Of a DNA stretch of 64,000 nucleotides, positions 12,801 through 20,729 are shown in pieces. Location: contig CM030941.1 in the NCBI GenBank assembly GCA_018136815.1, positions 2,357,719-2,421,718 on the forward strand, read 5' to 3'. Under the pieces are notes generated by a model. That model did not search any database and was not told where the DNA came from. It worked only from the letters and a program-made list of their open reading frames with translations. The position numbers and the translations under genes were made by a program. Origin of the DNA: Isochrysis galbana. Taxonomy: Eukaryota > Haptophyta > Isochrysidales > Isochrysidaceae. The stretch's first letter is position 1. Each line of letters starts with the position of its first letter.

Positions 12801-12953
12801 GATGCTTGCGAGTCTCTTTACATTGACCCGGTGAGACTTCCAATAAATCCAGTCGAACATCCATTTGATTGCTCTGCAGGATGCTCTCTTTGCTCATACG
12901 AGCTTCGGCCGAATGGCTTCTACGCATGCACTGCTGGTCGGCGCGTTTGTTAG
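6834..12953 (+). CDS. Giant exostosin (GT47) / second glycosyltransferase / extensin-like SPPPP fusion protein
   Basis: 2039 residues from ATG 6834 in one open frame. A short hydrophobic start and a Pro/Ser-rich stretch lead to a GT47 exostosin domain (about 160-480; IHVYDMPQ, QADLFLVPF, MGSSSWTARVYMAIASGCIP). A second domain (about 556-805) begins LDVLVVVKEIGC, has a DxD-like WDGDTIL at about 659, and resembles DUF6492-type putative GT-A enzymes. About 140 nearly perfect SPPPP units follow (864-1568), the classic extensin motif that carries O-arabinose after proline hydroxylation. Then come a globular domain (1648-1820) with five N-glycosylation sequons, more Pro-rich spacer, one likely membrane segment (1884-1906), and a Cys-rich tail. 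A GTGAGA...CTGCAG pair at 12831-12879 could be a 49-bp intron giving a different, longer C-terminus. Likely Golgi or cell-surface. Each domain call is good; acting as one enzyme is inference. Confidence 0.85.
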   Translation: MISFAVAVYTLQCALPPPSPPSPSSPALLSPPPTSSIALLSPLSSSSPPLPVSPLTPLRSPSLRPSLPSLPSSFLPPSPPSPPSPPPSRLPTHILPRSSPAYPPLRAHSVPHTRRLSQSISTEVTAAQRDPFPRASSPARIAGPPTTLVTVTADKPRPRIHVYDMPQWISFELDLQRPRLKAYESYRGGYRQYYTEALIPKLVRASEHFEPDPAQADLFLVPFRGLARFYKHRHQPHGLDRVDAEFITAVRWLEAQPGDYFRSRPRQHMWIFGSGRGASIFPSWRKYIADCIFIGPEGDERTGWVAPHVKDVVVPGFILPPPAAERAALQPQAVRPIFAHFRGSYISDRLGEENFSEGVRLALMRATMAFRLPRHIKARKLSSGVIGYQASQFVMSDSLVDPEVASREMQNSDFCLCPMGSSSWTARVYMAIASGCIPVMLSDHISLPFDYADSPVDWRRISIKWPQRDITGLLTYLCSWSEADIATMRARVIDNAPLLLWAGPNSGALAQMMRYLTRHLNLAVAAPTWWGRDGSPVLPPADGLPSALPLPARPSPPLDVLVVVKEIGCVMYESIRALREYLRPRKIHIVADRCEGWAGPGVCTETRDAMPELPLDDAKQLMAKLHPEVPAERMAWLYQQLIKFKAALSPEMGGATVLVWDGDTILTRPFPVPLIDERGRTLLLQGTRYDSPAYFNKSGALPVGYVESTRQLLGASPTADTSYVVQWQVWEHAILREMMRLIESRFRDPWYIALLRSVSDASTGLSEYTLYGTYAVQWHAERVRIASSSEVLWLRDHPLGLLDSEGACCPSPERLQDVDRGGFVYVSWECSHESELRQLPKLWDSSDTGPIASRRLSGSLSPAPYAPPSPSPPPPSPPPPLPPPPSPPPPSPPPPSPPPPSPPPPSPPPPSPPPPSPPPPSPPPPSPPPPSPPPSPPPPSPPPPSPPPPSPPPPSPPPPSPPPPSPPPPSPPPPSPPPPSPPPPSPPPPSPPPPSPPPPSPPPPSPPPPSPPPPSPPPPSPPPPSPPPPSPPPPSPPPPSPPPPSPPPPSPPPPSPPPPSPPPPSPPPPSPPPPSPPPPSPPPPSPPPPSPPPPSPPPPSPPPPSPPPPSPPPPSPPPPSPPPPSPPPPSPPPPSPPPPSPPPPSPPPPSPPPPSPPPPSPPPPSPPPPSPPPPSPPPPSPPPPSPPPPSPPPPSPPPPSPPPPSPPPPSPPPPSPPPPSPPPPSPPPPSPPPPSPPPPSPPPPSPPPPSPPPPSPPPPSPPPPSPPPPSPPPPSPPPPSPPPPSPPPPSPPPPSPPPPSPPPPSPPPPSPPPPSPPPPSPPPPLPPPPSPPPPSPPPPSPPPPSPPPPSPPPPSPPPPSPPPPSLPPPSPPPPSPPPPSPPPPSPPPPSPPPPSPPPPSPPPPSPPPPSPPPPSPPPPSPPPPSPPPPSPPPPSPPPPSPPPPSPPPPSPPPPSPPPPSAPPPSPPPPSPPPPSPPPPSPPPPSPPPPSPPPPPSPPPPSPPPPSPPPPSPPPPSPPPPSPPPPSPPPPSPPPPSPPPPSPPPPSPPPPSPPPPSPPPPSPPPPSPPSPPPPVFPPLVPIGVPARPPPPPSAPPPSPPPSPPPPSPPPPPPPPSSPPPSLPPSQPPSPPSTPPSPPPAAPLALMVVGTAADGSDGSRRRMRSRMALDARSIAGQSINTVYDLLEDTETTAEIFLIDVIDGTDLDADILLSYCGTSCTLGDNSTSSRVTLLGLIMRNETVRETPLISVANQSQAELDGSFVISNYTYAFRLILNIEITRVLNATETLDQAAASLQSLVEQKVSDVAAYLGTTNFVINTRKIYPPRPPPSAPPSPPPSPPPPSSPPSPPPSPPPPSSPPTPPPALPPPSAPPAAPPPPSPQSVGNLLKAFLAVSGFFLLLHWIQSLFIEPPSPPQMPLPPPSVPLPPPAPLQAPLPPSPLLPPPPPYPASPDCVDPDALAGLTIRNGAIGGQWCYNAGITRSPTYVQADADACESLYIDPVRLPINPVEHPFDCSAGCSLCSYELRPNGFYACTAGRRVC
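10081..10680 (+). repeat. Perfect 300-bp tandem duplication inside the SPPPP coding region
   Basis: Bases 10081-10380 and 10381-10680 are identical, including the otherwise irregular synonymous codon choices (CCG/CCA/CCT/CCC and TCG/TCA/TCT). The unit is exactly 20 pentapeptides (100 codons), so the frame is preserved. This marks a recent slippage or unequal-exchange event. Confidence 0.9.
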
Positions 12954-13543
12954 CGTTTGCAACACCGTAGATGCGAATGCAGCGATCGCCAACTGTTCAC
13001 GAAGCGTTGCAATAGGGGCGATCACCAACTGCCGACCGTCAAATCATTCGCGTAGCGTACACTGACCGACGATTGAGGCCGTCATCCCCATACCCCCCCT
13101 ACCCCACGGTAAGTGCCCCTAACCCCACGGTAAGTATTGAGGAAAAGTTGGTGGAACCACAATCCACAATCTTCTTCACTCTAAGCAATTAAGGATTGAA
13201 AACATGCTAGCACAAGCCCAATTGGCCTGTGACAAGTGAGGTGGCAATGGGGTGAATGTGCTTGTGGGTGTGTGAGCTGCTTGCGTGGCTGTGTTGGGGC
13301 TTGGGCAATGTGGTGCGTAGAGGGAGAGGGAGAGCGTGATGGTGGTGAAGAGGCGGTTTCATAGGTCCTGTTACATGGCGTGAGAGCGGGGTCGGAGGGC
13401 ATGACAGCAAGCGGAGCGAGCTTGCCAGGAGCAGACAGCCCTGCTGACCCAGCTGACCCACTCTCTCAGTGGCAGGCTCGCCTGCCTCGCGCGTCCTGGC
13501 CTGTCGTGGCCAGCCCATCGCTCCAACCCCCCCTCCCCCCCTA
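12954..13543. other. No recognisable gene; 3' flank of the giant gene
   Basis: Contains two CCCCACGGTAAGT repeats near 13100-13130 and ordinary mixed sequence. If the 49-bp intron at 12831 is spliced, the coding frame would run on to a stop ending at 13065. Otherwise this is 3'UTR and spacer. Confidence 0.4.
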
Positions 13544-14245
13544 TTCGACAACTAAGTTTATACTTGGTTCGCCCATAGGGGGGCACGAGCCCCCCTCTCT
13601 CTCCACTCCTCCCCTGCCGTGGGGGAGGAACCACCCATCCTCCTGGCATGCCTGATGGCTTGCCAGGAGGCAGGAGGCCACTACCCTGCTGACCCACTCT
13701 CCCACTGACAGGCACGCCTGGTTCGCTCGTCCTGGCCCCTCGTGGCCAGCCCATCGCTCCAACCCCCCCCCCCCCTGTCGACAGGCAGACAGGTGCAGAT
13801 TGGCGGGGGCCCCAGCGACTCAGGAGCGCCAGCGAGGGAGAGGCAGGGGAGGCCAGGGCCCAGCCCCAGCCTCCTCTGGCCCCAGAGCTGGCCTCAAGGA
13901 GTCTCCAGGGGTCGCCAGGGGCAGCTGCAGCTGCAGGCCTGCCGCAGGCGCGCCATCGCGCGTGCCGCAGGAGAGGGGAGAGAGAGCGCGGAGAAGGGGG
14001 TGGGCGGAGCGAGAGCTGCGCTCACCGAAAAATCGAAAAATAGGTAAGTCCCGCACCTGTTTACAGGATAAGTCGGGGCTGAGACCGCCGCCCACTCGGA
14101 GACACAGGTGTCGGAGCGAAGCTCGTTCCTTCTTTGGAAACGAGCCGCGGAGGAGGACCGACGGCTAGCGCGGCGCACGGTTCATCCGGGGAGCCCGGAA
14201 CGGGCTCATCGGGAGAACGGGGAGGGCAAGCATGACAAGCATGTG
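13544..14245. mobile_element. 0.7-kb repeat family, copy A
   Basis: Starts with CAACTAAGTTTATACTTGG and matches, in reverse orientation, the repeats at 19845-20400 and 58225-58738. The far end (14120-14245) also matches 26640-26810. Shared landmarks are GGAGGAACCACCCATCCTCC, the GCCAGCCCATCGCTCCAACC block, ACCGCCGCCCACTCGGAGAC and AACGAGCTTCGCTCCGACA. The end motif contains TATA inside an inverted repeat (ACTAAG...CTTAGT). The class is unknown. Copy A is followed directly by a LINE scrap, so insertions are nested. Confidence 0.7.
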
Positions 14246-14249
14246 AAAT

Positions 14250-14439
14250 GGACCGAGTAGGGGCATTACCGGAGGACACATGCTCGGGTGACATAGCGTT
14301 GCTATATAAGAACGGGGACGCTAGGGACCCGAGAAACTATAGACCCATCACTTTGCTTCAAACAGACTACAAAATCCTAGCCAAAGTATTAGCCAACAAA
14401 CTCAAGAAAACGATTCATACGATTATCTCCAAGGAATAG
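14250..14439 (+). mobile_element. LINE reverse-transcriptase fragment
   Basis: Encodes ALPEDTCSGDIALLYKNGDA and RNYRPITLLQTDYKILAKVL, nearly identical to the LINE ORF2 at 48840-48966, and continues a further ~20 residues (ANKLKKTIHTIISKE). It supplies sequence just beyond the point where the larger LINE copy is cut. Palm and catalytic motifs are absent, so it is inactive. Confidence 0.85.
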
Positions 14440-14640
14440 GCCCAGGTAGAAATATGCAGCATATGCAATTGCATATTTGGGTAGATTTGTCAGATCTGCA
14501 TATGTCGGCACATTTTCGCATATTTCTGCATATTTGGGTAGAAGTGGAGCGGGAGAGAGAGGGGACCCCCCCCTGGTATTGGGAGAGAGGGGAGCCCCCC
14601 CCTCTTGGTATTGAACATCATCCCGACTTTGCCGGCCCCC

Positions 14641-14835
14641 TCCTCCCGAGCGTCATATTCCAATATACATGCTAGTGCTTTCCTTCGTGACTTAGTCGCG
14701 AAGCGAGTCCTTACGCTTAAACACATCAACGGACACAACATGGTTGCGGATATTCTTACGAAACCATGCCCACGCAACCAATTCCTTCGCCTACTCGACG
14801 TTCTCGATTCTTTCTCGTCGATGACCAGTTCCTGA
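14641..14835 (+). mobile_element. Ty1/copia RNase H C-terminal fragment
   Basis: Encodes FLRDLVAKRVLTLKHINGHN followed by MVADILTKPCPRNQFLRLLD, the characteristic end of copia polyproteins (VADILTKPL-type motif). A stop follows. A related but separate RNase H remnant lies on the minus strand at 36120-36480. The rest of pol is missing here. Confidence 0.85.
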
Positions 14836-14872
14836 TCACGTAAGTGTAAACGTCGCACCCCTTGCTCCGTTT

Positions 14873-14900
14873 AGGAGGGGGTGTTACGGATGCCCCTCCG
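14873..14900 (+). mobile_element. Polypurine tract and start of copia 3' LTR
   Basis: AGGAGGGGG is followed at once by TGTTACGGATG, 40 bp after the copia stop codon. This is the expected order of polypurine tract and LTR beginning with TG. The LTR's 3' end (expected ...TAACA) could not be found, so the LTR is probably truncated or interrupted within the next 0.7 kb. Confidence 0.65.
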
Positions 14901-15769
14901 TCCTCTCCTACGTTTACTTTCTGAGTCCTATGAGATCTCCTCTCTCCTCTCTCTTCACGTGAGGAGAGGCGACGGGCCTCCTCTCTTCTTTCCTTTTCTG
15001 TCCTGTTTTTCTCTCCTGCTCACCCCCCTTTCTTCGCGTATCCCGTTACGTCAGTTATCTACGTGTTACCGTGAATGTGCGTGTGATAGTGGTGTAAGAG
15101 GATTGTAAGAAGAATTTTATCCGGTTCTGTTCTGGAGAGAGCGCGAGCGATGGCGTCGCTCTCTCTCCTTTCGGCCGCCCTGGTCACCATGATGGTGCCA
15201 GGGCGATAGGAACACGCACCGGCCAGGAGAAAGAAGCGAACCACGCGCGCGCGCAGTGGCGGGGAGGGACGAGAGAGAGACAGAGGGAGCCGAGAAAGAG
15301 GTGGGCGAGTGTCGGGGGGGGGGGGGGGGAGGAGGAACGAGTCGTGCGAGCAGCGCTTGCGCTCGGCGTCCAGTCGACAGGTGGCCGTGTCGAGAGAGTC
15401 GAACGAAGCCAGCGAGCAGGAGCACGAGTGGAGAGGACGGAGGACCGTACGGATGCGCGCCGAGTCGCCACCATCGTGAGGAAGACGAGGGCGAGGAGAG
15501 AGCTGGAGGGTGAGCGAGGAGGGAGGAGGGAGACAGGCAGTAGGAGCCTTCTCTCTCTGGTAGGTCGATGAGAGGGGGAGGGGGAGAGGGGGGAGGGGAC
15601 CCGGGGGGGAGAGAGACCAAAAGACCAGACCAGCTGTTTACGTTAATGTTCTCGTCATATACTGTAATAATCCCCGGTCCCAGTCCCAGGGGGGTGCCCC
15701 CGGGGTTCCCGCCCGTCCTCCGCGCCTAGAGTTCCCCCGCGGAAAGAGTGAACGCACGGCGTGCACCTT
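14901..15769. other. Probable LTR interior and low-complexity sequence, no gene
   Basis: Contains CGTTACGTCAG and GTTACCGTGAATGTG, which echo the leader-type repeats at 26440. Long Pro/Ser- or Arg/Glu-rich frames here come from CT/GA-rich DNA and poly-G runs and show no domain. Confidence 0.4.
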
Positions 15770-16185
15770 CTTGGAAGTTGCTATGCGCACGCACGGCGCC
15801 CCCGCGGGGGGGGGGGGGGGGCGATGCACATCGCGCCGTGCCCATGCACGGCGTGCACAATGTCATCACACGTGCTCCGTGAGAAGTATTAAGTATATTG
15901 CACGTTTACGTAGTTGTGGGCTTTAGGGGGAACGCAGATGAAAAAGCACCTTCATGGAAGTCTATGCGTACGCACGGCGCCCCCGCGGCGGGACCGATGC
16001 ACATCGCGCCGTGCCCATGCACGGCGCACGGCGTGCACAATGTGATTGCAAGTCATGCTCCGCGAAGCAGAAGTAGCACGTCTACGTAGTTGGGCCTTAG
16101 GTGAAACGCAGATTGCGCACGCACGGCGTCTCCGCGGGGGAACTGGTGCCCATGCACGGCGTGAGAAAAAAGTTGTTATGCCAGC
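15770..16185. repeat. Tandem ~180-bp repeat, about 2.4 copies
   Basis: The block GCGCACGCACGGCGCCCCCG, then CGATGCACATCGCGCCGTGC, CCATGCACGGCGTGCACAAT, and the later ACGTAGTTGGG motif occurs at 15783, 15970 and (shortened) 16110. Each unit holds several overlapping palindromes (GATGCACATC, GCACGGCGTGC). Confidence 0.8.
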
Positions 16186-17849
16186 ACGGCGCCCTAGCCT
16201 TTCATTGAATTTTAAAGTATTGGTGTATACATAACTATGGACATTTGATCGCTCAATTCGACTCATGCCCCACAATTGAAGGAACGACACCTCACGGCTT
16301 GGCGTGGCCCGCATGCTTGGCGGCCGCGCCGCGCCCGAGGCCGAACTGAACGGCTAACAACGACGGGCGCCTCGTCATGGCGGGCCGGCCGCTGCCGCTG
16401 CGCGGCCGCAGGTCGAGCCCGCGGCTCGACCCCCAGTTTCTTACCGGGTCGGGGCCCAAATTCATGTTAAGCTTTCTTAATCTCAATGTTGGGGTTCCAT
16501 CCACAATGATAACTTATAACGGTGCACCTATACTCTATATCGGAAGTGCTACTACCTACTACTTATTTACTATGCGTACATTGTTTGGTTGACGTTTATG
16601 GAATTCAGTCAGCAGCTCATTAGTAAGAGCCACCCACGAAGCTAGTCCTAGGATGCTGCGTGGGGGGTGCCCGAGTGCGTCAGCGTCAGTCGGCGGCTGC
16701 CTATACACATATACTATTTACAACATATTCTTATACTGCAAAACTTTTGTTGCGACGCTTAATTATAAGCAAGTTTTCCTAAGAACATAAAAACGTGCCA
16801 AACACCAAACATTCATCGTCATCAGCAGATTCCCCTGAGCCCACCTGCCAAAATTTGAGCACATCACAACAAACACATATGGTCTTCGACGGTAGTGCTA
16901 GCCAAGCCGACGGAAGAATAGGCGGCAACGGCAACAAAAATGGCCCTCTTCTCCCCGGCCGAGATAGGCCATGCGAAAGCACGCCTGGCCTAGCAGCAGA
17001 AAGCCGGCTGTATCCATATCGCGCCAGTCGGGCACACCTTGCGAGCCTGGAGCAGGGGGTGTACGGCACACCAGGTGAGCTGCACGAGCAGTGTGGCGAG
17101 CCAGGCAGGCTGCGAAAAACGCCTTGTGAACCGAGCGCTCCATACGCAATGAAAGCACGCAACGCCAGGTGAGCATACGACGGAGCCTTGTGAGGTAGCC
17201 GCGCCATGTGAGCCGTGCTCAGGGTGCTGAACAAGACAATGGCGTGCCCGGCTCTCGAGGCGACTTCACCACGAGGTTGGCCACGCCAGGCCCGGAGAAG
17301 CAGGGGAATGGCGGCCCGAGGGCGTGGCGGCTCATCGGCTACGTCTCATACCAGTGGACCGCCGAACACGCCACCAGGGCCGCCCGCGGAGCTCGCGGTG
17401 TCCCTGTAGCACCCACTGGCACGGCGCCGCGAGATGGGCGCGCATGCCTTCCCCCCCCCTCCCCCCGTTTCCTGCTCGAATCCCCCGTTTCCGCTGGGGA
17501 GCCTTGGAGCCCTTTTCTTGCGGGGGATATTTCCCGGTCATTTGAAGGCGCGTATGTTTTTACCACCTACTTGTAGTCTCCCTCTCTCCTTCTTCTCGAT
17601 GCACGGAGCTTCTTCATCAGCCGCTCTCTCCCTCTCAATTCCCATCTCTCTTTTCTTCTCTTCTTCTCTATCTACAGTAGTAGTATCCCTTTTTCTACTT
17701 TGTATAGCCTCTCTCACCCCCCTCTCTTCCCGCTCCTCGCGCGAGGAGGCGCTAAAAGGCGGCCCCTCGCGCTGCCCCCCCCCCCCCCCCGGCCATCGCC
17801 TTCTCCACACCCGAACCCTCAGCGTCCTCTTCTCTGCCGCGACTCTTGC
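16186..17849. other. 1.6 kb without a recognisable gene
   Basis: 16240-16290 shares a GGACATTTGATNGCTCAA motif with 39980 and 56050. Frames at 16795-17172 (+) and 16779-17234 (-) lie opposite each other and match nothing known. 17570-17800 is CT-rich and probably holds the promoter and 5'UTR of the gene at 17850, including a 16-base poly-C run near 17777. Confidence 0.4.
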
Positions 17850-18857
17850 ATGCGGCGCACGCTGCTCTTCTGCGCACTGAGCTCCCTTGGCGCCGCCGAG
17901 CTCACCGTCCGGCTCGAGCGCTTGCTGCCAATGATGCCAGTGGTGGCTCCGGACGCGCGCGCCGTGTGCGTCGCTCAGCTAAGCAGAGCTCCCACCCAGC
18001 TTGCCTGGGTGCCGCGGTCAGAAGGGTTCACTGGGCAGGTGGAACAGCAGCGCTCGGTCGACAGGCTCTCCTTCCTGCTCGATGGGGCCCAGTGGGTGTG
18101 GGCGGAGGCGAGCGGGCTGGAGCAGCTGGCATCGAATGTGCCCATTGAGGCACACTCCATCTCGGCACCCGCACAGATCACCTTCCTAGGAGGGCAGCAG
18201 ATTATTGAACGAGACGCGGATTCGGGAGATCTCAAACCTATCGTTGCGCTTCCCGGCGTGTCGGTCAACGAGCTCATCTCGCTTAGCGGGGGTCGGACAC
18301 TTCTCTCGACCACCGATGGGCGTCTCTTGCTACTTGAGCTGGATGATGGACAGGAGGGGCTGGGCGGCATCGGCGCTCGTCCGCCCGAGTGGCAGGTGAT
18401 GGAGCTCACGTCTGGGCTTGGAGACGTGCATGGCATGTGCGTCTCATCGGACGAGCGGGCGCTCTTCCTTGCCATCGGCGAAGAGGTTCTTCGTGCCCCA
18501 ATGAATGAAGGGCGTCTAGAGGCCATGCCAGCTCACTTTGCGTCCACCGCTCCCTCTGCGTCGGGGGCCCTGACGACCGACGCGCAGCGGAACTTGTACG
18601 TGTGCACTGAGGAGGGTGTCGTCGTCTTCGACGAAGGTGCCGATAGGCTTCTCTCCATCAGCACCCAGGGCGTGGCCTCCGGCGTCTGCTTTGGTTGCTT
18701 TGGTGGGAGCACGCTCTCCACCCTCTTCATTGGCTGCGACGACAACTCTCTTTGGGCTCTCCCCACGCAGGTGCAGGGTTCTGACGCGTCGCGCTCATTC
18801 AAATTTCTCAGGAATATTGAGAAGCAGGTGCAAGCTCAACGCCATGACGGCTGGTAA
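17850..18857 (+). CDS. Secreted beta-propeller-like protein (SMP-30/NHL/YncE-like)
   Basis: 335 residues with no intron. ATG 17850 is chosen because it opens a good signal peptide (MRRTLLFCALSSLGAAE). The body alternates beta-type blades with recurring patterns such as ISLSGGRTLLSTTDGRLLLL, GMCVSSDERALFLAIGEEV, TTDAQRNLYVCTEEGVVVFD and GCDDNSLWALP, typical of SMP-30/gluconolactonase or NHL six-bladed propellers. I cannot identify metal ligands or a substrate, so no enzyme activity is claimed. Probably secreted or lumenal. A protein of another propeller family remains possible. Confidence 0.75.
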   Translation: MRRTLLFCALSSLGAAELTVRLERLLPMMPVVAPDARAVCVAQLSRAPTQLAWVPRSEGFTGQVEQQRSVDRLSFLLDGAQWVWAEASGLEQLASNVPIEAHSISAPAQITFLGGQQIIERDADSGDLKPIVALPGVSVNELISLSGGRTLLSTTDGRLLLLELDDGQEGLGGIGARPPEWQVMELTSGLGDVHGMCVSSDERALFLAIGEEVLRAPMNEGRLEAMPAHFASTAPSASGALTTDAQRNLYVCTEEGVVVFDEGADRLLSISTQGVASGVCFGCFGGSTLSTLFIGCDDNSLWALPTQVQGSDASRSFKFLRNIEKQVQAQRHDGW

Positions 18858-19449
18858 TGTTGTGTCTGCACCTTAACGCATGGAGATGCCACAAATTGGA
18901 CACACACTCGACATCCTCTGCACGCCGATAGACGGCCTCTGAGCCAATCTCTTCTCTGCCTCGTCCAACTAATGGAGATCTCCTTGTGGCAGTGTGTGCC
19001 CCAGGCGAAAGGCACATGTTTAGTCGCACCGAGGCCGCCCGGAACAAGGAAGGTGTGATTGCATGCGGGCACACACCGGACTTCGTGCATGTAAGCGAGG
19101 GAGAGTACGAGAACCGTGCGAGCTGCGGGGGAGCCGTCTGAATTATTGTCATTTACCCCCCCCCCCTCTGCGCGCATGTGGGAAGCACTGAGAGAACTCC
19201 TTTGACGCCATGGACGCCATCGCGAGAGTGGCCCCTAAACCTCTTTAAGTGGTGACTTGTGGTTTCGGAGACGCAAGCCATAGCCCCCCCCCCCCTTATT
19301 GAACTACTGAAGCGGCAATCGCACTGAAGCCCAAAATATGTACTAAATATGAAAGCTACTAAGAAGGCTCCTCCCCGCCACTCGCGGAGTGTCGCCGCTA
19401 GAGGCCGCCTGGCCAAGTGATTTCATGATAAATAAGTAATGAGTAGAGG
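18858..19449. other. 3' flank of the propeller gene, no gene seen
   Basis: Mixed sequence with poly-C runs at 19157 and 19285. Short frames only. The LINE scrap at 19452 ends the stretch. Confidence 0.4.
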
Positions 19450-19451
19450 TT

Positions 19452-19587
19452 AAACTATTGTTATTGTTATAGTTTAAGCGACGGAGCACGCGCCGACGGC
19501 TCCCCTCTTCCAGCCCCCCGCAGCCACGTCCCAACGGGGTAGGCCCAAGCCGCCGGAGCCGCGAAGCGCTCGCAGGCCGCCGCCCTG
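19452..19587 (+). mobile_element. LINE 5' end fragment
   Basis: Begins AAACTATTGTTATTG and continues through a decayed version of the ORF1 start (the ATG is mutated to ACG), matching 45607-45745 and 36787-36930. Cut off after ~135 bp. All three copies start at the same AAACTATTGTTA, which fixes the 5' end of this LINE family. Confidence 0.8.
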
Positions 19588-19659
19588 TGGTATTCAGTAT
19601 TCAGGCCTTTTTGTCGCACATGACACACGAATCTTTTTCGTTAAAAAACCTTTTAATAG

Positions 19660-19840
19660 TCTCACCGCACACGCGGCCGTGGACCCTCTACTTTCTACTC
19701 ACGTAGGAAACTTTCTACACCCCCACTTCCCCGGCCCTTCTCCCCCCGCCATAAGGCGACTCCCCCCGTGCACTACTAGGGGGATAGGGGTGAAGGGCTT
19801 AGATATGGTCCGGTGGCCCGCGCCCCCCCCGGTGATCATT
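19660..19840. repeat. Interspersed repeat shared with 25745-25945
   Basis: Both copies contain the end of a hexanucleotide-rich start (TTTTTCTACACCCCCAC type), GGCGACTCCCCCCGT, CACTACTAGGGGGATAGGGG and GTGAAGGGCTTAGATATGGT in the same order. Function unknown. In both places it abuts another repeat family. Confidence 0.75.
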
Positions 19841-19844
19841 CCCC

Positions 19845-20400
19845 CCTTCCTCCTGTGTCTCCGAGTGGGCGGCGGTCTCAGCCCCGACTTATCCTGTAGA
19901 CAGGTGCGGGACTTACCTATTTTTCGGTGAGCGGAGCTCTCGCTCCGCCCACCCCCTTCTCCGCGCTCTCTCTCCCCTCTCCTGCGGCACGCGCGATGGC
20001 GCGCCTGCGGCAGGCCTGCAGCTGCCCCTGGCGACCCCTGGAGGCTCCTGGAGGCCAACTCTGGGGGCAGAGGAGGCTGGGACTGGGCCCTGGCCTCCCC
20101 TGCCTCTCCCTCGCTGGCGCTCCTGAGCCTTAGGGGCCCCCACTCTGCACCTGTCTGCCTGTCGACCAGGGGGGGAGGGGGGGTTGGAGCAATGGGCTGG
20201 TCACGAGGGGCCAGGATGGGCGAATGGGGCGAGCCTGTGGGGAAGGGAGTGGGTCAGTAGGGCAGTGGCCTCCTGGCAAGCCATCAGGCGTGCCAGGAGG
20301 ATGGGTGGTTCCTCCCCCATGGCAGGGGAGGAGTGGAGAGAGGGGGGGGCTCGTGCCCCCCCATGGGTCAACCAAGTATAAACTTAGTTGAATCTTTTTC
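19845..20400. mobile_element. 0.7-kb repeat family, copy B (opposite orientation to copy A)
   Basis: Matches the reverse complement of 13544-14100 over almost its whole length, from TGTCTCCGAGTGGGCGGCGG to the terminal AAGTATAAACTTAGTTG. Copies A and B differ by scattered substitutions and small indels. Encodes nothing convincing. Confidence 0.75.
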
Positions 20401-20729
20401 GTTATGTTTATGATCACGAGCAGCCTTCTTCGTTATAGAAAAAATAATTAATGTCAATGTTATATCCAAGCCAACCCCATTATCAAAAAAAAATCCTCTT
20501 AAAAATTCCCGCTACATGTGCGGTGTGAGGCAGAGTGCTAGTGAACCTCCCTACTACCCAACCTTAACCCCTATCAACCCCCTTCCCTTTCCCCAGTTCT
20601 CTCTTTGGCGGAGAAGCTGGTTCCGGGGAGGCCGCGCGCGCTGCTTCGACCAGGAGCTGGAGAGAAGGGGGCGGGAGTCTGTGGCTTTTCCTTTGCTCTA
20701 ACTTATGCTCGCATTTTCTTCTCTTATGT

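Noticed and set aside
15117-15620. 167-codon Pro/Ser-rich minus-strand frame
   Set aside because: Low-complexity reading of CT-rich DNA beside an LTR start.
16779-17234. Overlapping frames on both strands (125 and 151 codons)
   Set aside because: Neither has a recognisable motif or splice support; they may be chance frames.
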